NCBI GenBank assembly: GCA_947034895.1
Contig: OX344761.1
Span: forward strand, 72,849,839-72,913,838
Reading direction: 5' to 3'
DNA: 64,000 nucleotides
Source of the DNA: Rhytidiadelphus loreus
Taxonomy: Eukaryota; Streptophyta; Bryopsida; Hypnales; Hylocomiaceae
Shown: positions 1 through 14,600 of the stretch, piece by piece
Layout: each line of letters starts with the position of its first letter
How positions within the stretch are numbered: position 1 is the stretch's first letter
Notes under the pieces: generated by a model
Told to the model about the DNA's origin: nothing
Databases searched by the model: none
What the model saw: the letters and a program-made list of their open reading frames with translations, nothing else
Made by a program: the position numbers and the translations under genes

Positions 1-731
1 TTTTACCTGCTTCTCTCAGACGCGATTGATATATTTCAATCATGATTTGATGCTTCTACTGGCTGTCACTCGTGAAAGTTTTATGGCTGCAGAGTGCAGA
101 CTCTACTGTGTCCAGAGGCAAACAAGGAGGCGCTTAACGCTGCTTTAGGCTTGGGTAATTAAATACCTGATCGACCATGCGCTTCTCTCTTTCAGAATTT
201 ATAAGGCAATGCGCGTGATCATGAGGTTTCCTGCCTGAGCTGCTGCAGCGATTCTTTGGCTTGTGAAATGACTGAAGATTCTCTTTTGGGCGATTGTGTT
301 CACCATGCAGGCAATTGACTGCGCTGCACTGGTGCCCAAACTTTCTCGGTCTGCCTGCGGCCTCTGTTCCGGTGTCTACATGCTGGGTAAATTTTTTCAA
401 TCCAAGCTCCGTCCCGGTCTGATCAGACCCTATTCTCCCTGAATCCAAAAAAGAAAGTTTATATTATATACTTCATGACAAGGCTGTGAGCTTTAGGGTG
501 ATAACAATCCGTCGTTAGTGAAAATTCTGAATAGTGGGCAGGTGTTCAGACATTGGACCGTGAGCAAGTAAACGCGTGGACTTCTTCTGCTCACGCTTTC
601 GCAACTCTTCATCCGATCCTTTCCCAAACCAGGAGTACCAAGGCAGTATAGTTAACTACCAATTCCAGAATATGTCATCTGGATCTGGGATATCGAGTCG
701 CCCGCTCTTGGTTCCAGGTCTTAAGTGACAT
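1..731. other. Left-edge region, no gene supported
   Basis: Base composition is less AT-rich than the later intergenic DNA, so part of it may be transcribed. A minus-strand frame of 104 codons (134-448) has no feature that I recognise. At positions 5-7 the sequence read on the minus strand gives AAGCAG followed by GTAAAA, which looks like a splice donor, so a leader exon of a minus-strand gene lying to the left of the window is possible. Nothing else supports that. Confidence 0.3.
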
Positions 732-812
732 GTCAATATGGCCGAGTTGGTCTAAGGCGCCAGTTTCAGGTACTGGTCCGAAAGGGCGTGGGTTCGAATC
801 CCACTGTTGACA
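732..812 (+). tRNA. tRNA-Leu(CAG)
   Basis: A full cloverleaf can be read. The acceptor stem pairs GTCAATA (732-738) with TGTTGAC (805-811), followed by discriminator A at 812. The anticodon stem CCAGT/ACTGG encloses loop TTCAGGT, giving anticodon CAG, which reads CUG leucine codons. The long variable arm (TCCGAAAGGGCG) is typical of a class II tRNA-Leu, and the T arm is TGGG-TTCGAAT-CCCA. There is no intron. The A box (TGGCCGAGTTGG) and B box (GGTTCGAATCC) for RNA polymerase III are intact. CCA is not encoded, as expected for a nuclear gene. Confidence 0.95.
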
Positions 813-820
813 TCTCTTCC

Positions 821-936
821 TTTTGTATTCTTATGCAATCTCAATCAAGTTTTTTACATGATAATTGATTGAAAATCATTTTTGTATTCTTATGCAATCT
901 CAATCAAGTTTTTTACATGATAATTGATTGAAAATC
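821..936. repeat. 59-bp tandem duplication after tRNA-Leu
   Basis: Two nearly identical units start at 821 and 880 (period 59 bp); the second loses similarity at about 936. Each unit contains a short inverted pair, TCAATCA and TGATTGA. It begins 9 bp after the tRNA. The near identity of the copies points to a recent local duplication. Confidence 0.85.
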
Positions 937-1524
937 TTTGGTGATGAATTTTCAAATTTCAATAGTGTAGGGAATGTGCACATTTTTCATGTTAATCTGA
1001 GTCATTAAGTAATAAAAACTTAGTCTAGAGAGAGTTCAATGTATGTTTAGTGGCATGCATGTCCAAATTTTGTAAAATAGATATCCATATAATGCAACTA
1101 GATTTTGACTAACTAATTATACTATTATTCTTCAAGGTACAAGGTTAGTTCTAGTGTGAGATTACATAATTGTAGAATTTAGTTGTAGGGCAAAGATATT
1201 TGTTTTGCAAAAAAATGGGAATGTGACACTCCCAACTTTGAACTCTATATATTGTATATTTTGAGATTCTTTCTAAAAAGGAAAGGTGTGCAAAGATGTT
1301 TCCTACTTGTCTTTGCAGTTGAATTATGGAACTTAGTTCTTCAATGTAGATTTTCAATCGATTATCATGTAAAACCTTGAAATTTAACTAATAACATTTA
1401 CTAAAAATAAAGTTTTGATATTTTGAAAGTGGAATTTAGTATGCATGGGTTTTTTGTTTTATGAAATTAAATTGTTGAATGGCACAATAGGTGGTTTGTA
1501 AGAATGCTATACCCCATTATATAG

Positions 1525-2095
1525 TATTCCCTCTGTCCCATAATGATCTTCCTGTTGGCCTTGTTTTTTTGTCCCAAGATGATCTTCCTATTGCACTTTG
1601 TGATGTTGAAATTAATCAAATTCGGCTTATGATTGTTATTTGAGACTAGCAAAACAACTCTAAGTGGTTGTTTTTGCTCCATCCATGCAAACATCAAGCA
1701 AAAGACAAATAAAATGATTGAAAGCTTCAATCCACACTTATAGTTTTTATTTTTTGCATCTCTTTGAGTATTTTCCAATTGAAGTAGATTAAGCTTTGGA
1801 AGCCGAAACAAAGGTCTATACATGGTCTTAGGCATATGCTAAATGCCCACAAAATGGCAACCTCACATTCAACAATTAAGTGCTCACTGGTGTTCTTTAA
1901 AAACGCCCCAAAATATTCACTTTTCAATATTATAAAACTACACTTTGAAAAGGGCTTCAAAACTCAAACTTTTTAGGATGCAAAGAAAACACCAAACTCT
2001 ACATACTATACAAATTGAGTTTTAAAAAAGTTATTTTTATCCTTAATCCATAAGATTTAGTCTAACAGGAAGATCATTTTGGGACGGAGGTAGTA
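1525..2095. mobile_element. Stowaway-like MITE (about 570 bp)
   Basis: The terminal inverted repeats are about 32 bp. The left end (from 1525) contains CCCTCTGTCCCATAATGATC and the right end (to 2095), read in reverse, contains CCTCCGTCCCAAAATGATC. Both are flanked by TA, the target of the Tc1/mariner superfamily, and the CTCC(C/G)TC-GTCCCA core is the well-known Stowaway-type end. A partial second copy of the end sequence lies just inside the left end (about 1570-1600). No transposase frame is present, so this is a non-autonomous element. It lies about 0.6 kb downstream of the dikinase stop codon. Confidence 0.75.
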
Positions 2096-2679
2096 CCTTT
2101 AAGGTTGCCACTCTTCAAGAGGGTAGAAGCTTATCACCAATTGGTCATTTGTACAAGCTTCATGATGCCCATGTAAGAAAAATTCTCTAACCCAAGTTTG
2201 GGAGCCTTGTCCTTGCTGCGACCTAGAATGTCTACAATGGGTTCATAAATGTTTACATTGGGCAAGATGAAATGCCCCATTTTGATTGAAAAGTTGCTAC
2301 AAGACACAGTTCATTCATATAATTGCGAACAAATGCGTACACTTTGAATGTTTGGGTTTGGAATAAGTCCAATCCTTTTAGAACACGTCCAAAACTTCTT
2401 ACACATATACAAATCTTCAATCACATCCAAGCTGTAGCTTGTACAAGGTCTCCCAAAAGCTACACAAAGGTCTGAATTGAAAAGAGTATTCCACTAAAAA
2501 GAGTATTCCACGAGATTCCATCCGTTAGCTCGCTAAACTACCCAATAGTGGTATAAATTACACACTTTTATCAACTGAAACCCTAAACCGGGTCAAATAA
2601 CCGCTTTAAATACGACCACTCAATCTCGTACGAGAACATATAAACTAGCAAAATAGTATTTAAAGGATTTCAATCGATA
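2096..2679 (-). other. Dikinase 3' flank and probable 3' UTR
   Basis: This is the stretch between the MITE and the dikinase stop codon. The proximal part must hold the 3' UTR of the minus-strand dikinase. I see no further gene. A short direct repeat (AAAGAGTATTCCAC) occurs twice near 2,481-2,511. Confidence 0.4.
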
Positions 2680-5600
2680 CTACATCTGTGGTCTCGTCTG
2701 CACGATGTACAATTCACCATCCTTAACCACACCTTCGATATCTTGTGCTGAACCAAGAAGCTTCTCAACATCATATCCGGCCTCGGCTATCTTTGTCAAA
2801 ATGGTTTTTTGGAAAGTCTCGTCAACGACCAAATGATCGGTGGAATAATCCACTATTCTTTCCTCCTCGTGGTCCATAGGCACACTGCAGTAATTCAAGA
2901 AAAGTTTGTCAACATTGACACCAGAAAATTGAAAGAGTTACTAGGTACAAGATAATCGAACAATCCCATATTCCTGTTGATGAATTCAGACATTAATCCC
3001 GAAGTGCCTAAATGGCCAAAAGTGTCCGCTTCCAAATCTGTAGAGTTTGAACTACATAACTTAAGAAGCTTCAAGGAAAGTAACGAAATGCACCAAGCGG
3101 AAGAAGAAATCATACGCAACGTTAATGATCAATTAAAAAATGTTTAGCAAGTTACTATGATTGACTATTGGGTTCCAATTTTAAGCTTCGGTACTCATGG
3201 GTTAACAGGACAAAGGATAACAGGTAGGCTTTGCAAGAATGTAACATGCTATATGTAAAGATTGCTGAGAACCGATTAACTTGATTTTGAAACCTTGTGA
3301 GCTGAAATTCTGCTTCACCCCAAAAGTACATCACAAAGCTGCATAAGCTCAAGAACCCGTGAATGAAGACTTGTCATAAACAAACCTGTCATAAAGACCG
3401 GCGCCAGCATATCCCTCCAAGTCTTCTCCATTGGAATCTGACCTGAAGATAATTGATTGCTTGATAAACAAACCTACTCGCTTACTGGGGTAACCCAGTA
3501 CCTGGAAAAACCGAACCAAAATTAATTGAGAAGTAATGATGGAAAGCTGCAGCAACAATACAATAACGAAAGCAAAGAATCCATGAATATACAGCAAATT
3601 CAAGATAGAAACGTACAACCAGGAGAAGGTGTGATAGAATATAAGAAAATTCTGTCGGGTAAAAACAAACCTTGGGGTTCTTAATATCGGACTTTTTGGC
3701 TATAAAACTGAGGGCACGGCCTGAGTATGCTCCGACAAGTGTTTCACCAAGGCCTTTCACGACCTGCACATAATTCAAGGGTTAGTCCAGTGGAAGAAAG
3801 CCAACGATTGTGACCAGATTCATAAATCCAGAAAATAACACTTGAAGATCTTTAGCGCACCTCAGCATAAATTTCTGTCTCGTCTTCAGTAGATGGATTA
3901 ATGGTATGGATGACGAAGGCGTAGTCTGCCTGGATGATCTCTTGTACCAACACTGCCATACATAAGTCACTATGATCTATCTTGGCCTTGCGAGTACTGA
4001 AGTAAGCCCTTTCATTCCATTTTGAGGCCCACACCTGGAATAAATAGATAGATTAGAATCTTTCCAAGTTTTACATCCTCCATTTCTGATTAAAAAAAAT
4101 GCAAAGTGTAGAATCTTACTGCAATGTCCATCAAATGTACACATACTGATCGGATGACAATCGGGGGGAAGCAGACATACCCGCTTAATTGCAGTCCAGG
4201 CTTGAGTCCATCTTTCCTCGCTTTCGTCCCCAGGCCATGGCATCCCTGAGCCTTTCAAAGTTGTTTTCAATTCCTCAACCTGCACGCACACAAATGTTGA
4301 ATGCATAATTATAACCCCAAATAAGAAGGATCGTTCCAACTTTTATAATCTGACCCTAAAACAATCGACTTTTGTACTTAAAGTAACACACTTTTGATCA
4401 CATATATAACAATTGAGGACATAACCCATGTACAGAAGACACAATAGGTGAGAGCAAGATGTCTGATCGTCAGAAAGGATTTATAAAGTCAGTGACATGA
4501 GGAGCTTACCAACGCTGGAGGTGCCTTCAAACCCAAGACAGTTGCACGAGCATCCTTAAGCTTGCTGAAATCACCATCAGCAAGCTGTTTGCTAAGGGTT
4601 GCAATTTCAGTGGCAACACCCTGAACGTGAAACAAATGCGCAAATTCAATAACAAGATAGAGCGACATTCAACTAGGCACCAGAACTCACCGAATTCACA
4701 GGGAAAATGCTTACTCCAGTCTACGCCAACAGGAGAAATAGCTCTTGCATCAGGGTACTTTTTGAATAGATCCATGCATCAGTACAAATGTCAGGAGGGA
4801 ACAACTAATGTGAGAATATCAAGTTGCTCACCTTGTTAATGGGCTCTGCTAGGACCTTCTCAAAAACTCCAAACGGCAGTGCCGCTGAAGTTGGCAGACG
4901 AATCCATGACGGTAGTTTGCCTCTCAAATTGGCTATGTTGCGAGACTTGGCACCAACCTGGATTTAAAAAAGGTCACAAATAAAAACCTAGTGCAACGTG
5001 AAGTAGACTTAATTTCCCATCTTCTGAGTGTACTTTAGAGTAATATAGAGTAATCTCTCTGATTGAAGGAACTGCTAAGGATTTCAGGTCATAAAACATG
5101 GAGCTCATGCCAAAGATTCCTGACTACTCAATGCAGTTTTTGTAAATATCCGTTTAGTATTCCGCGGATGGAAAACATCTATTAAATCTTTAACAAGTAA
5201 GTTTTTGACAAATGGGACATACTCAAGCTAGGTTCTGATCCTTACCAGGTCGGGGGTGAATTCGTCAGCTGAAATAGCATATTTCCCAACAAATTTCTTC
5301 TTTTTCAATATAATTTTTGGAGGAGGTGCCTGATCCTCATCTGTTGCAGTCGCACTTGCTACCTCGGCAGCCCCGATATCACTGCAAGAGACGGTCACAA
5401 ATAACAAGGACAATTGAAATCAATGACACTCGCAGAAATTTTGCACCGTCTTGTGATGACTGTACAATAACATCAAGAAGTCAAGCACGTACGAATCGTT
5501 CAAATTTCGAGATTAAATAAGCAAAATGTAAGTCTCTACCTGTATGATAGGTCAGCATTGGGCGTAATCTGAATAGAAACCGGCTTCTTATCTTTTTTCC

Positions 5601-8600
5601 GAAGATCAGCAAGAACATTCGGATCAAAGCAAGTTGCAAAGCAGATCTGAAGAAGCAAATCGACAGTTAGGCGATCCACCTATTGGTTAAGTAGAAGATT
5701 TACAAATTGGAAAACAGATAACGAACAAAGGCCTTCACAATACAACATAATTACAACATTGCCTAAATTGGTATTGCCACAAACACTAATATACAAACCC
5801 TAAGTAAGAGTTTTGTTAGTCACTACAAACCTTGCCATTTCGAGCCCGAACTGAGACATGAGACAGTACGTCAGGCATGTCTGGTGTCAATACAGCGATG
5901 GCACCATCAGGAATTTCTTCCTCTCCCTTAACTCGCCCTGACACCAAAATTGTGGGGCGATCATACACCTTATCTTGAACGTGCTCCAACTCATCAACGA
6001 CTTCAATGAAACCCTTCACGTCGACCGGGCTGATTACCTGCCAGCTGCGGAAAAAAATTGCTAACCTCAGAACATATCGTAAGAGAATTGGATACACAAT
6101 GTCATTGAGCTACCGATCAGAAGCATAAGCGATGGTTGAAGTTAGTCTTCATTGACAACCAAGATCGGTAGAAGACGCATAATGACTGAAGCGTTCATAA
6201 GTAACAAATGATAATTATATCAATCAACTTAAATACCCAAAATTAATCTAAAGATGCTGGGTGTGAAGAAAAATACCGAAAATCTGAGTCGCAGACTGCA
6301 ATTCCAGTGGGATATAGATTAAAAAGGAATCGATACTTTCTTAACAGGGTGTCATGGGCATGAAAGAGCCTTAATATATTGCTTACCTTCCCATGTGTGC
6401 CTCCTTTCGGATGACAGGATCTAGCCTGTTTAATAGTTGAGACAGCGACGCAGCTGAGCCTGACCGGATCATTTCTTCAGTAAAAATGTTTACCTGAGTC
6501 AACGAGATTGTTCGACGCGTTTAGTATTGAACAGAACGAAAAGTCATGTGTCAACAATTACGAAGATAGAAAAACCCCTATGCCATGCACCTGGACCACT
6601 AAGGAATCGTAAAACTGCATATAAATCCTATAGAGCCGCAATCAACTTGCGGCACTCAACCGAGGAGCCAACTGCACACTTCGTGCACACTTCATACTAC
6701 CATCTTTCATGTAACTCTCAGCCAGAAGCCCGAGGAAAGCATTAACATCTCATGTAAATATGTACAGGTACTCACAGCCCACTCTTCTACTCCAAGCAAA
6801 GCTCCGAGATATTCTGCGGTCGGTTGAAGAATTTTTTGGTAATATTCAGCCTTATCCTGTAATGCTAGTCGAGTGCGATCAAGCACCGCCTTTGTTCTCA
6901 AAGCCCAGTTCTGACTTTGGTTCTTAATTATATCGAGGACGTGGTACCAATCCTGCGCAAGTATTTGAAAAAATCACAATCAGAACCTGGCAAGGAATGT
7001 GTCCTACTTGATATGATCGTCATTTCGATGTCAGATAATTCTCTACTGAGCGAGTATAAGACCTAAGTTCCGAATAGCTTGATAAGTGAATAGGGTACAT
7101 TGATGATGAACTAATATCCGTCACAGCTATACCCACATTTCAGCCGCGTCAGACTACATATCTAAAGCTTCGGTACAGCCCGTGATTCAATTATCATGTA
7201 AAGAAACATTTATGTTGTGAAACTTTCCTCATACCTTCAAACAGTAAACAAGCTCTTCGTTGTTGTTACTAGACAAAGCCAAGTTCTCAACCACCATGCT
7301 GATAACAAGAGCGAGGTCCTGCAACATATTCCAAGAAAATCATTTTTAAAGACATGAATTCTTTCATAATGTCAACATTTAATGTACAAGCAAATAATTA
7401 GAATAAAGCAACTGTGCATGAAACGCTTGGATAGAATACGATAAGTTGCTCAAAAAGACATACAAAGAAATCAGATAGAGGAACAAGAATAGGTAGTTAG
7501 GTACCCATGGTCCTGCATTGGTAAGGTTCTCTAGGCCACGCTCAACAGCCGTTCGCACAGTTGAGTCTAGGGCCAAGTCCAGAAAGATAATATCACGAAG
7601 TCGGTCGTGAGGTTTCAATAGAGTTGGCCTCAGCTCTCTGCGTGCTTCCAGCAAGCCCTGAGTATGAACCGCGTAACATTAGAAACATTCTCTAGAAAGT
7701 TTGCAACGAACTACTAATGTTGGATCAAAATATGAAGCTCGAATAGCCAGAAACAATCTTAAATATAAAAACAGAAGTCACATTTTATCAACACTTGAAC
7801 TCAGAAAGTACTGTTGGAACCTTTCTAAGACCACAAGATATATCTAGCAGCACATTCGCTTCAAAGCGAATTAGTCCAACATCGTGAATCAGCGCTCTAA
7901 AGAAGATCATGATTCAAAATCGGCAGCAGCTGAAAAATGAGCACAACTGTATTCTGGAAAACGTGGCAGCATTGCTGGTGAGTAGAACATTGGATACCTC
8001 GAGTAATGGTAAAACATTTCTGTCTTCAACGTGCTCCAAGACAAATTGTAGAAGATGCTGCATTATCAAAGGTATAGCTCAAGAAGTTGGATGGCATTGT
8101 TGAACAATGAAATGGATATCTCAAACCCCTACTAAGTTCACATACCTGACTGATCATAATGTACATCTAGGCTTCATGGTATATACAAGGACGGTCATTG
8201 ATACTCTAATTGATCTCTGTTTCTAAAAGCACATGCAGGTGCACAAGCGACATGAGTATGATTCAATACCCTGGATGATTTCCATATCAGCCACACCATG
8301 ATTCCATCCATACTGACAAAACTATCAATCTTCCCAGATCGGGACCCAGATTCACTAAAAATAAAATAAACATCAACTAAACTTACAGGTAAAGCTCCGG
8401 ACAAGCCACTTATCGGATGAATTTTGACGTCTCCCATGAATCCGGCTCCCTGCAATGACCACCAAGATCTCGAGTCAGAATATTGTGGCGCAAGGCATTA
8501 GGATTATGGTACAAATCAACCCCTTCACGAGAGAAGCACGAGACCAGCTCCACATGACTTGAGCACTTCAAGAAGGGAAGAACCTTTAAACACTCAAGCC

Positions 8601-11600
8601 CCAATAATGGAACTCAAACTTGGAAGTGTACAAATGATGACTATTTATAGGCGTCCAGAAATTAAATCAGTCAACTTCACAGATGCAGCCATCCGTTATT
8701 CCACTGCACTAAGCCTTAAATTTAAAACAAGCTACGGTGTAAACAAGCTAGAGTCTTAATAGCTTTGCTTAACCAAAGTCGAACTAATAACCAGGTTAAT
8801 AGAATTAATAATAAAAAATTCACTTTCAAATACAAGCTTTAGATGCTGCAGTGGGAACCAACCTGAGCAGTGTAGCCCATGCAGGCTTGAATAGCGGATT
8901 CTAAATCAGCACCAGAGTGAACAGCCTGCACAACAGTAAGATAGACACTTAGCGAACGCAAAAATTTGACAACGTCTGAACTCTCAGAATAAAATCCTCT
9001 TGATAGACTACAATAATTGAATACAGAGGAAAAAGAGCGTCGATGTATACCTTCAATGTCCTCAAATAATTCGTAAGATCTCTAATAAGACCATCCTTTT
9101 GGTCGTGCCTCAAGCTGGGTTCTGAACAAATTTGACGATCGTAGCTCCGCATACGTTCTTTGGTGACTCCATTAGCATTCAAGGTCTTCCAGTACACATC
9201 TAGGTTGAAGTCGTTCTTAATGTAATCCAGAAGTGCCTGTACGGAAAATAGTTGGTGAACAACTTGTGATCAGAGACGAAACCACACTTGGACCCTCTAA
9301 AGTGTCAGCTCTCTACAGTCCAAATCGCAGAGAGGTCCTTCAGTAAATTTATCTTCGTGAAATATAATGCAACCTCAAATGTGCAATAAGATAAACACCA
9401 TACCCTGGCCTAAATCAAGTCTTGTTCTTGGACAATTAAGAGCGATCCTTTCTGCTTCCTACAACACTGCGAAAATAATAAGAGGTGATATTCTGCTATT
9501 AAAGTACTACTCAAATGCTACAGGTGCCTAGGGCATACGACAATACTTAAGACAAGAAAACACAATTACCTGGCAAATGACCACGTCATCTGGGCTAGTA
9601 TTATTGTGTAGCTTCTGATGCCACTCTTCCATCATGCCTCCCGCACAATCATTGTTGCGCTGCAGATCGATGTCAACCCAGCAAAACGCTTAGATATTGA
9701 GCAAGAATCTGTCAGGTAAGTGACTAACACTACTGTAACCATTCTTTCAAGACAAGAAGACGAGAATTACTCTTAGTCTTCATTGACATTGCTACTGAAA
9801 TATTGAGAGTGCTTCTCACTCGACTGAAATTTTTCTCTGTCCCACTCAGAGGTAAAACCAGGTACATCTCTAGCCTCCATCCTGATCTAGCCATTTTATT
9901 TTTCGTCACTGTAGCTTTCTGGAAATAAAATATCATACCTGGACAACAAGAATTTCATCTCGAATACGTTGACCCACATCACCTTCTCCTCCACGACCTA
10001 CAGTACCCATAATGAGACGAATCATCTCCCTATTCTCAGGCTGTTCAGTATACATTTCTTTCAGGAGATTGGTAAGTCTGTCTTGGGCTGCACTGATTTC
10101 TCTGCTCAGCACCGATACAATGCCCACATCTCCATAAATACCATGAAATTCAGTAATAGCGACGGAAATTATTGTCAAAGAATATCCACAAACAAAAAGA
10201 CGATCACTTAAGCTACAGAAATTGATCTCCTCCACACCCTCAATTATGTATAGACGCAAGTCATAGCAGATAAGTAGCCTCTTTCAATCAACTAACCTGG
10301 GCTTCACATTGTAGTTCTTGTTCCACGTTAACTGCCTTGTAGCCATGAACCGTAACCACACCAAAATTCCAGCCTGGGCAAGCTCTCCTTCATCCTTAGC
10401 CCGTTCGGTCAGCCCAGTGGCAATATTGTATCTGCTCGCCACCACATAAAATGTAAAGACAAGATCAATTACTGATGTAATATACTAAGCATGAAAATGC
10501 AGCCAATATAATCTTAACAATGTAAATACATTTCCTGCAAAGGATCATCACGCTACAAGATGACAATAATATAATCACATCATCAAATTGATGAATCCAT
10601 GCGAAGGACTGCACGAAAGCATGCGCTATATGAATCTATATCATAGATGTACTTTCAGTACTTGAAATAATGGTGGAAAATTAAACAATATATGGAAAAT
10701 ATATGTTTAATACTTTGTTCTCACATAACCAGGCAAGTCTTATGTCGCAGGAAGAAAAGGGAACCTGCTCAATAACACACCTGTGCATGAGGGAACGTTC
10801 GGCTTCACTCTCCTGACTGGCAATATCTTCGAGAAAATCCTTGGCTGTTCCTTTCCCGTCTCCAACAGCCTAAGGGGATGACACAGTTACTGTAAGATGG
10901 AATAAAAGCAGGAAACCGAATTCTAAGTGAATTGCAAATGCTCTTACTACCAATATTCCTAGTAAAACGGCAGGGCTAGATTATTTAGCAGAAACAAAGC
11001 CTCGTTTCGACTTAATTTCTCATCACTAGAAGAGCGCAGCGTATGGCGAGGAAAACGAAGACTGGTTGATAGTTTACCTTGAAAGCCTTCTTATCCACAG
11101 GCCGTACAGAGACATAATAGTCTGATCCATTATCCTTGTACCAGTTGCCCCCGCTGTGCATTACAAAAGGCAGACCAATGAAATTGTTCTCCCCCAGATC
11201 GATTGCAATACCCTGCAGCATCACCCACACGAGTCACACAAACAAGAACAGCTATAGGGGATGAGAGAGTAAAGGAGGGGCTAACAAGAAGGAAATAACA
11301 AGATGTAAAATCAAGGTGTACCTGAAGAGAAGTATCCTCAGCAAAACCAGCCTGAAATTGAGTATCAACTGTTCCATCTACGGGTGTAGAATCAGCAGGT
11401 ATAATAGTCTCTGGAGGAGGCTGCATCAACAAATATGGCCTTGTTATTCCCTCTAATTAGCAGTGCACTCTAAAAATCAGGTTAAAATCTTCACTGCAAG
11501 CCAACAGAGAATTCACTTCTTGAAGTCCAATAGAAGCTTTCTTTTGAGATACTACAAAGAATTTTAAAAGGGAAAAATTGAGTTCCAGATAAATTTAGTT

Positions 11601-14600
11601 CATTCCAACAGCAGCGGACACTTTACGCACCACACGTTTAGGCTTAAAAAGAGATCTACAATGAGTTTTATTTTGTAATTGGTAGTAGACAAGTAAGACA
11701 CAAACATACCGCCCACTCTCTTGCATGATCCTTGGAAATAGCCCAGCGCATGACCAGAGTCTCCTTAAAATTTGTACCAATTTGAACATGCACCTTTCCG
11801 TCAACCTTAGTCACCAGTACCTGTGTTTAAAAAATCATGAACAACCAATGATCAGTATGTATTCATCAGGAAGTAGAATTACACTGCAATAGACACCGAA
11901 TAGATCTTCATGGAAATCAGCAATTCAACAGAAATCGTATGAATGTGAAGGTGGCAACTACACAACTCCTTGCGAGTGTCGAAAAAAAACCTTCAACTTA
12001 AAAATTAAATTAAACACGATAAAATATCTTGACTGAATACGTTCGTCAGAGCTGAAAAAGGGTTCAATTCTATTGCCCTTCGATGGTAGATTGAGACAAA
12101 CATATATGGGAATTCCACTATGAACACCGGTGTAATATTAACATGAAGAGGATGACAGGGCCTCTGTGACAGATCACACACTTGAACAACACGATCAAAA
12201 TTTAGATCTTACCAGAAGCTCCTCGTTTCCAGCTTTGAAAAACTTCTTCAAAATAACCTCGCTTCCCTCAACAGCTTCTAACTTTTGGGCAGCTTTCTTC
12301 AAAGGACTAAGTTCTCTAGGAGGAGGAGTTGTCCCTGAGTCTGCTTTAGCTCCCGGCGAGAATCTATTGAAAAGGTCTTCGGTGCTCCAATTGTTTCTCG
12401 ATAGTCTGGACATATTCTGCGGCTTAATATATTCTGACTTGCTGCCTCCATTATCCGACTTCGCCCTTCCATTACCGTTTGATTCCTGGTTATTATTACC
12501 ACCTTGTAGTCTCTCCCTGATTTTGTCAATGGAAACTCCCTGGGCAAGCTCCATTTTAAGCTCTTTGCGTGCTTCCTCATATTCAGCCTGACACACAAAC
12601 GTAAAACACGTCAATCACTTATCCTTCCTTTCTTCAAGAGCTTTGTTTACTCCAGAAGCCCAATCAGTCGACACTGTCCACTTGGACATAGGAACAGATG
12701 ACTTCTCTTGAGTTCTCACGGTCAAAGTTATTTCAAGCATTCAAAATTGACGATCCAATTCAGCGACGAAATCATAGTTGAATCAATTATGCCCTCGTCA
12801 CACAGCCATACCTTTTCTTGTTCAGGAGAGTAATTTTGCCTTCCTCTACGTTCCCAACGCAGATAAGACTGCACTCCAACGAGGTCCTCAGGGACATTGA
12901 AGCCTGAAAGGTCCACGTTTAATTGTGGGATGTCAATTCGGAAGTTCCCACCATTTAACTTGTACCTGCGAAAACATGATACTCAATAATTTCTTAACAT
13001 TAAAATACGCGATCAAGTTCAACAATTTAAACCCAAACTCACAGTAGATAGCTTAGATGTAAAAAATTCTACATTCCATTCTAGTGTACTGATTCACAAA
13101 TTCCGCAACCAGTTATTGAGCGATATTCATATTTCTACAGAATGCAAGCTTGAAAAAGAGTAGACATTGTGCCACGATTAACGTTTTTGAAACAGCAACG
13201 AAGCAAACTCAGGTTTCTAAAATGCACAATCTAAGGACAAAAATATGTGCATGACAACTTACATATGCAGAATACAGTGTGTATGTCCTCACCAGTGATT
13301 TCTGTTTTTATCAACCAAAAGAAATTCTACAACGTTGAGGCTGAAATCGGAGAATTCAACTGTCACTGACGCAGAGTCTCCCGTCTGCGTGAGCATAACA
13401 TGAGATACGTCCACGTTACGATTAAAAGTCATTAAAACAACGGAAAACACAATTATTCTAACGAACCAATGTATTAACAATTCTAGCAGAAAAAAGAAGT
13501 ATTCTAAAGATCTGCAATTGCAACAGAGCAGCATTGATAAATCCTGTAACAAATTAACGACAAGTATGAACTTAAAATACATAACCTGATCGAACCTTAT
13601 GAAATGGAGACTGCACTGCTCCATGGTTTTCGTAACTTCCTTCAGGTCGGTTCGCCGGTAGAATCCAAGCGCTGCATATAAAATGTCTCATAAGGAACAG
13701 TGATCATTATTGTTTGTACCATGCTTTCTTAGATCGTTAATCTAAGACCTTGACCAAAGCCAAAATAATTCCTAAAAGTATACTATGCAAAAAATATACG
13801 ACCTTGGGTACGATAAAAGTCAGCTCTTATCTTGTTACGTAATTTTCATTCCTAAAATAATTTATAACAATTAATTTTTCAGCTGAAAGGTGAACAATAG
13901 CCAAAGCTTACTGCACTGCACCATGGCTTTCGACGAGTTAAGTGCTTACTTGTTCCCCGGTTGCAACGCTCCCCAATGAAGAAGTAATGAATCAGCATGA
14001 CAATTCGAAACTTCAAACTGCAGTGACGCAGGTTTGCCGACAGCAGGACCAGTTGCTTTGACCTGAAATCAAAAAACTCAATTAGAAATAAACATTCAAA
14101 CATTTGCGCGAGATTGAAAGAGCTTAACTGACAGCCAGTGGTGAACTACTATATGCAGTTTCTCAAACTAGTGAACATCGAATGGCACACGGATTGGAAT
14201 AAGCGAGAACAATAGGGTTTACTGTCAATTTCTAGAATGCGAAGTCGCAGCTCAAAGCAGAAGATTAGACAGACGAGAATGCAACTCTACCTAGAAAACA
14301 TACCTTTAGCTTAATGCCATCATCAACTGTGAACTCCTTCGTAACCTGGGACAGGACAAACACTAAGAAGTCATGCACTGCATCACGAAGTATTCTGTTC
14401 ATGTTCAGTAGCGGTAAAAGACCAGCTTGATTCAAATTCAAAATGACACACAATGATTTAACTGGGTTTGCAACAGCGACATGCATAATTACCGGGAGTC
14501 CTAAATTATAATTCTCTTCACTACAGGGTGATCACATAGGGACGCATTATTTGCCTATTGAAGTCCCCCAAGAGATCTAAAACCCTATTTAATACTCTGT

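Noticed and set aside
4527..4775. 82-codon minus-strand frame inside the dikinase gene
   Set aside because: It straddles the intron 4,621-4,831; joining exons 4,957-4,832 and 4,620-4,510 directly restores the conserved family sequence.
12166..12591. 141-codon plus-strand frame
   Set aside because: It is the exact antisense of dikinase exon 12,213-12,587, which is required for the 1,419-aa product.
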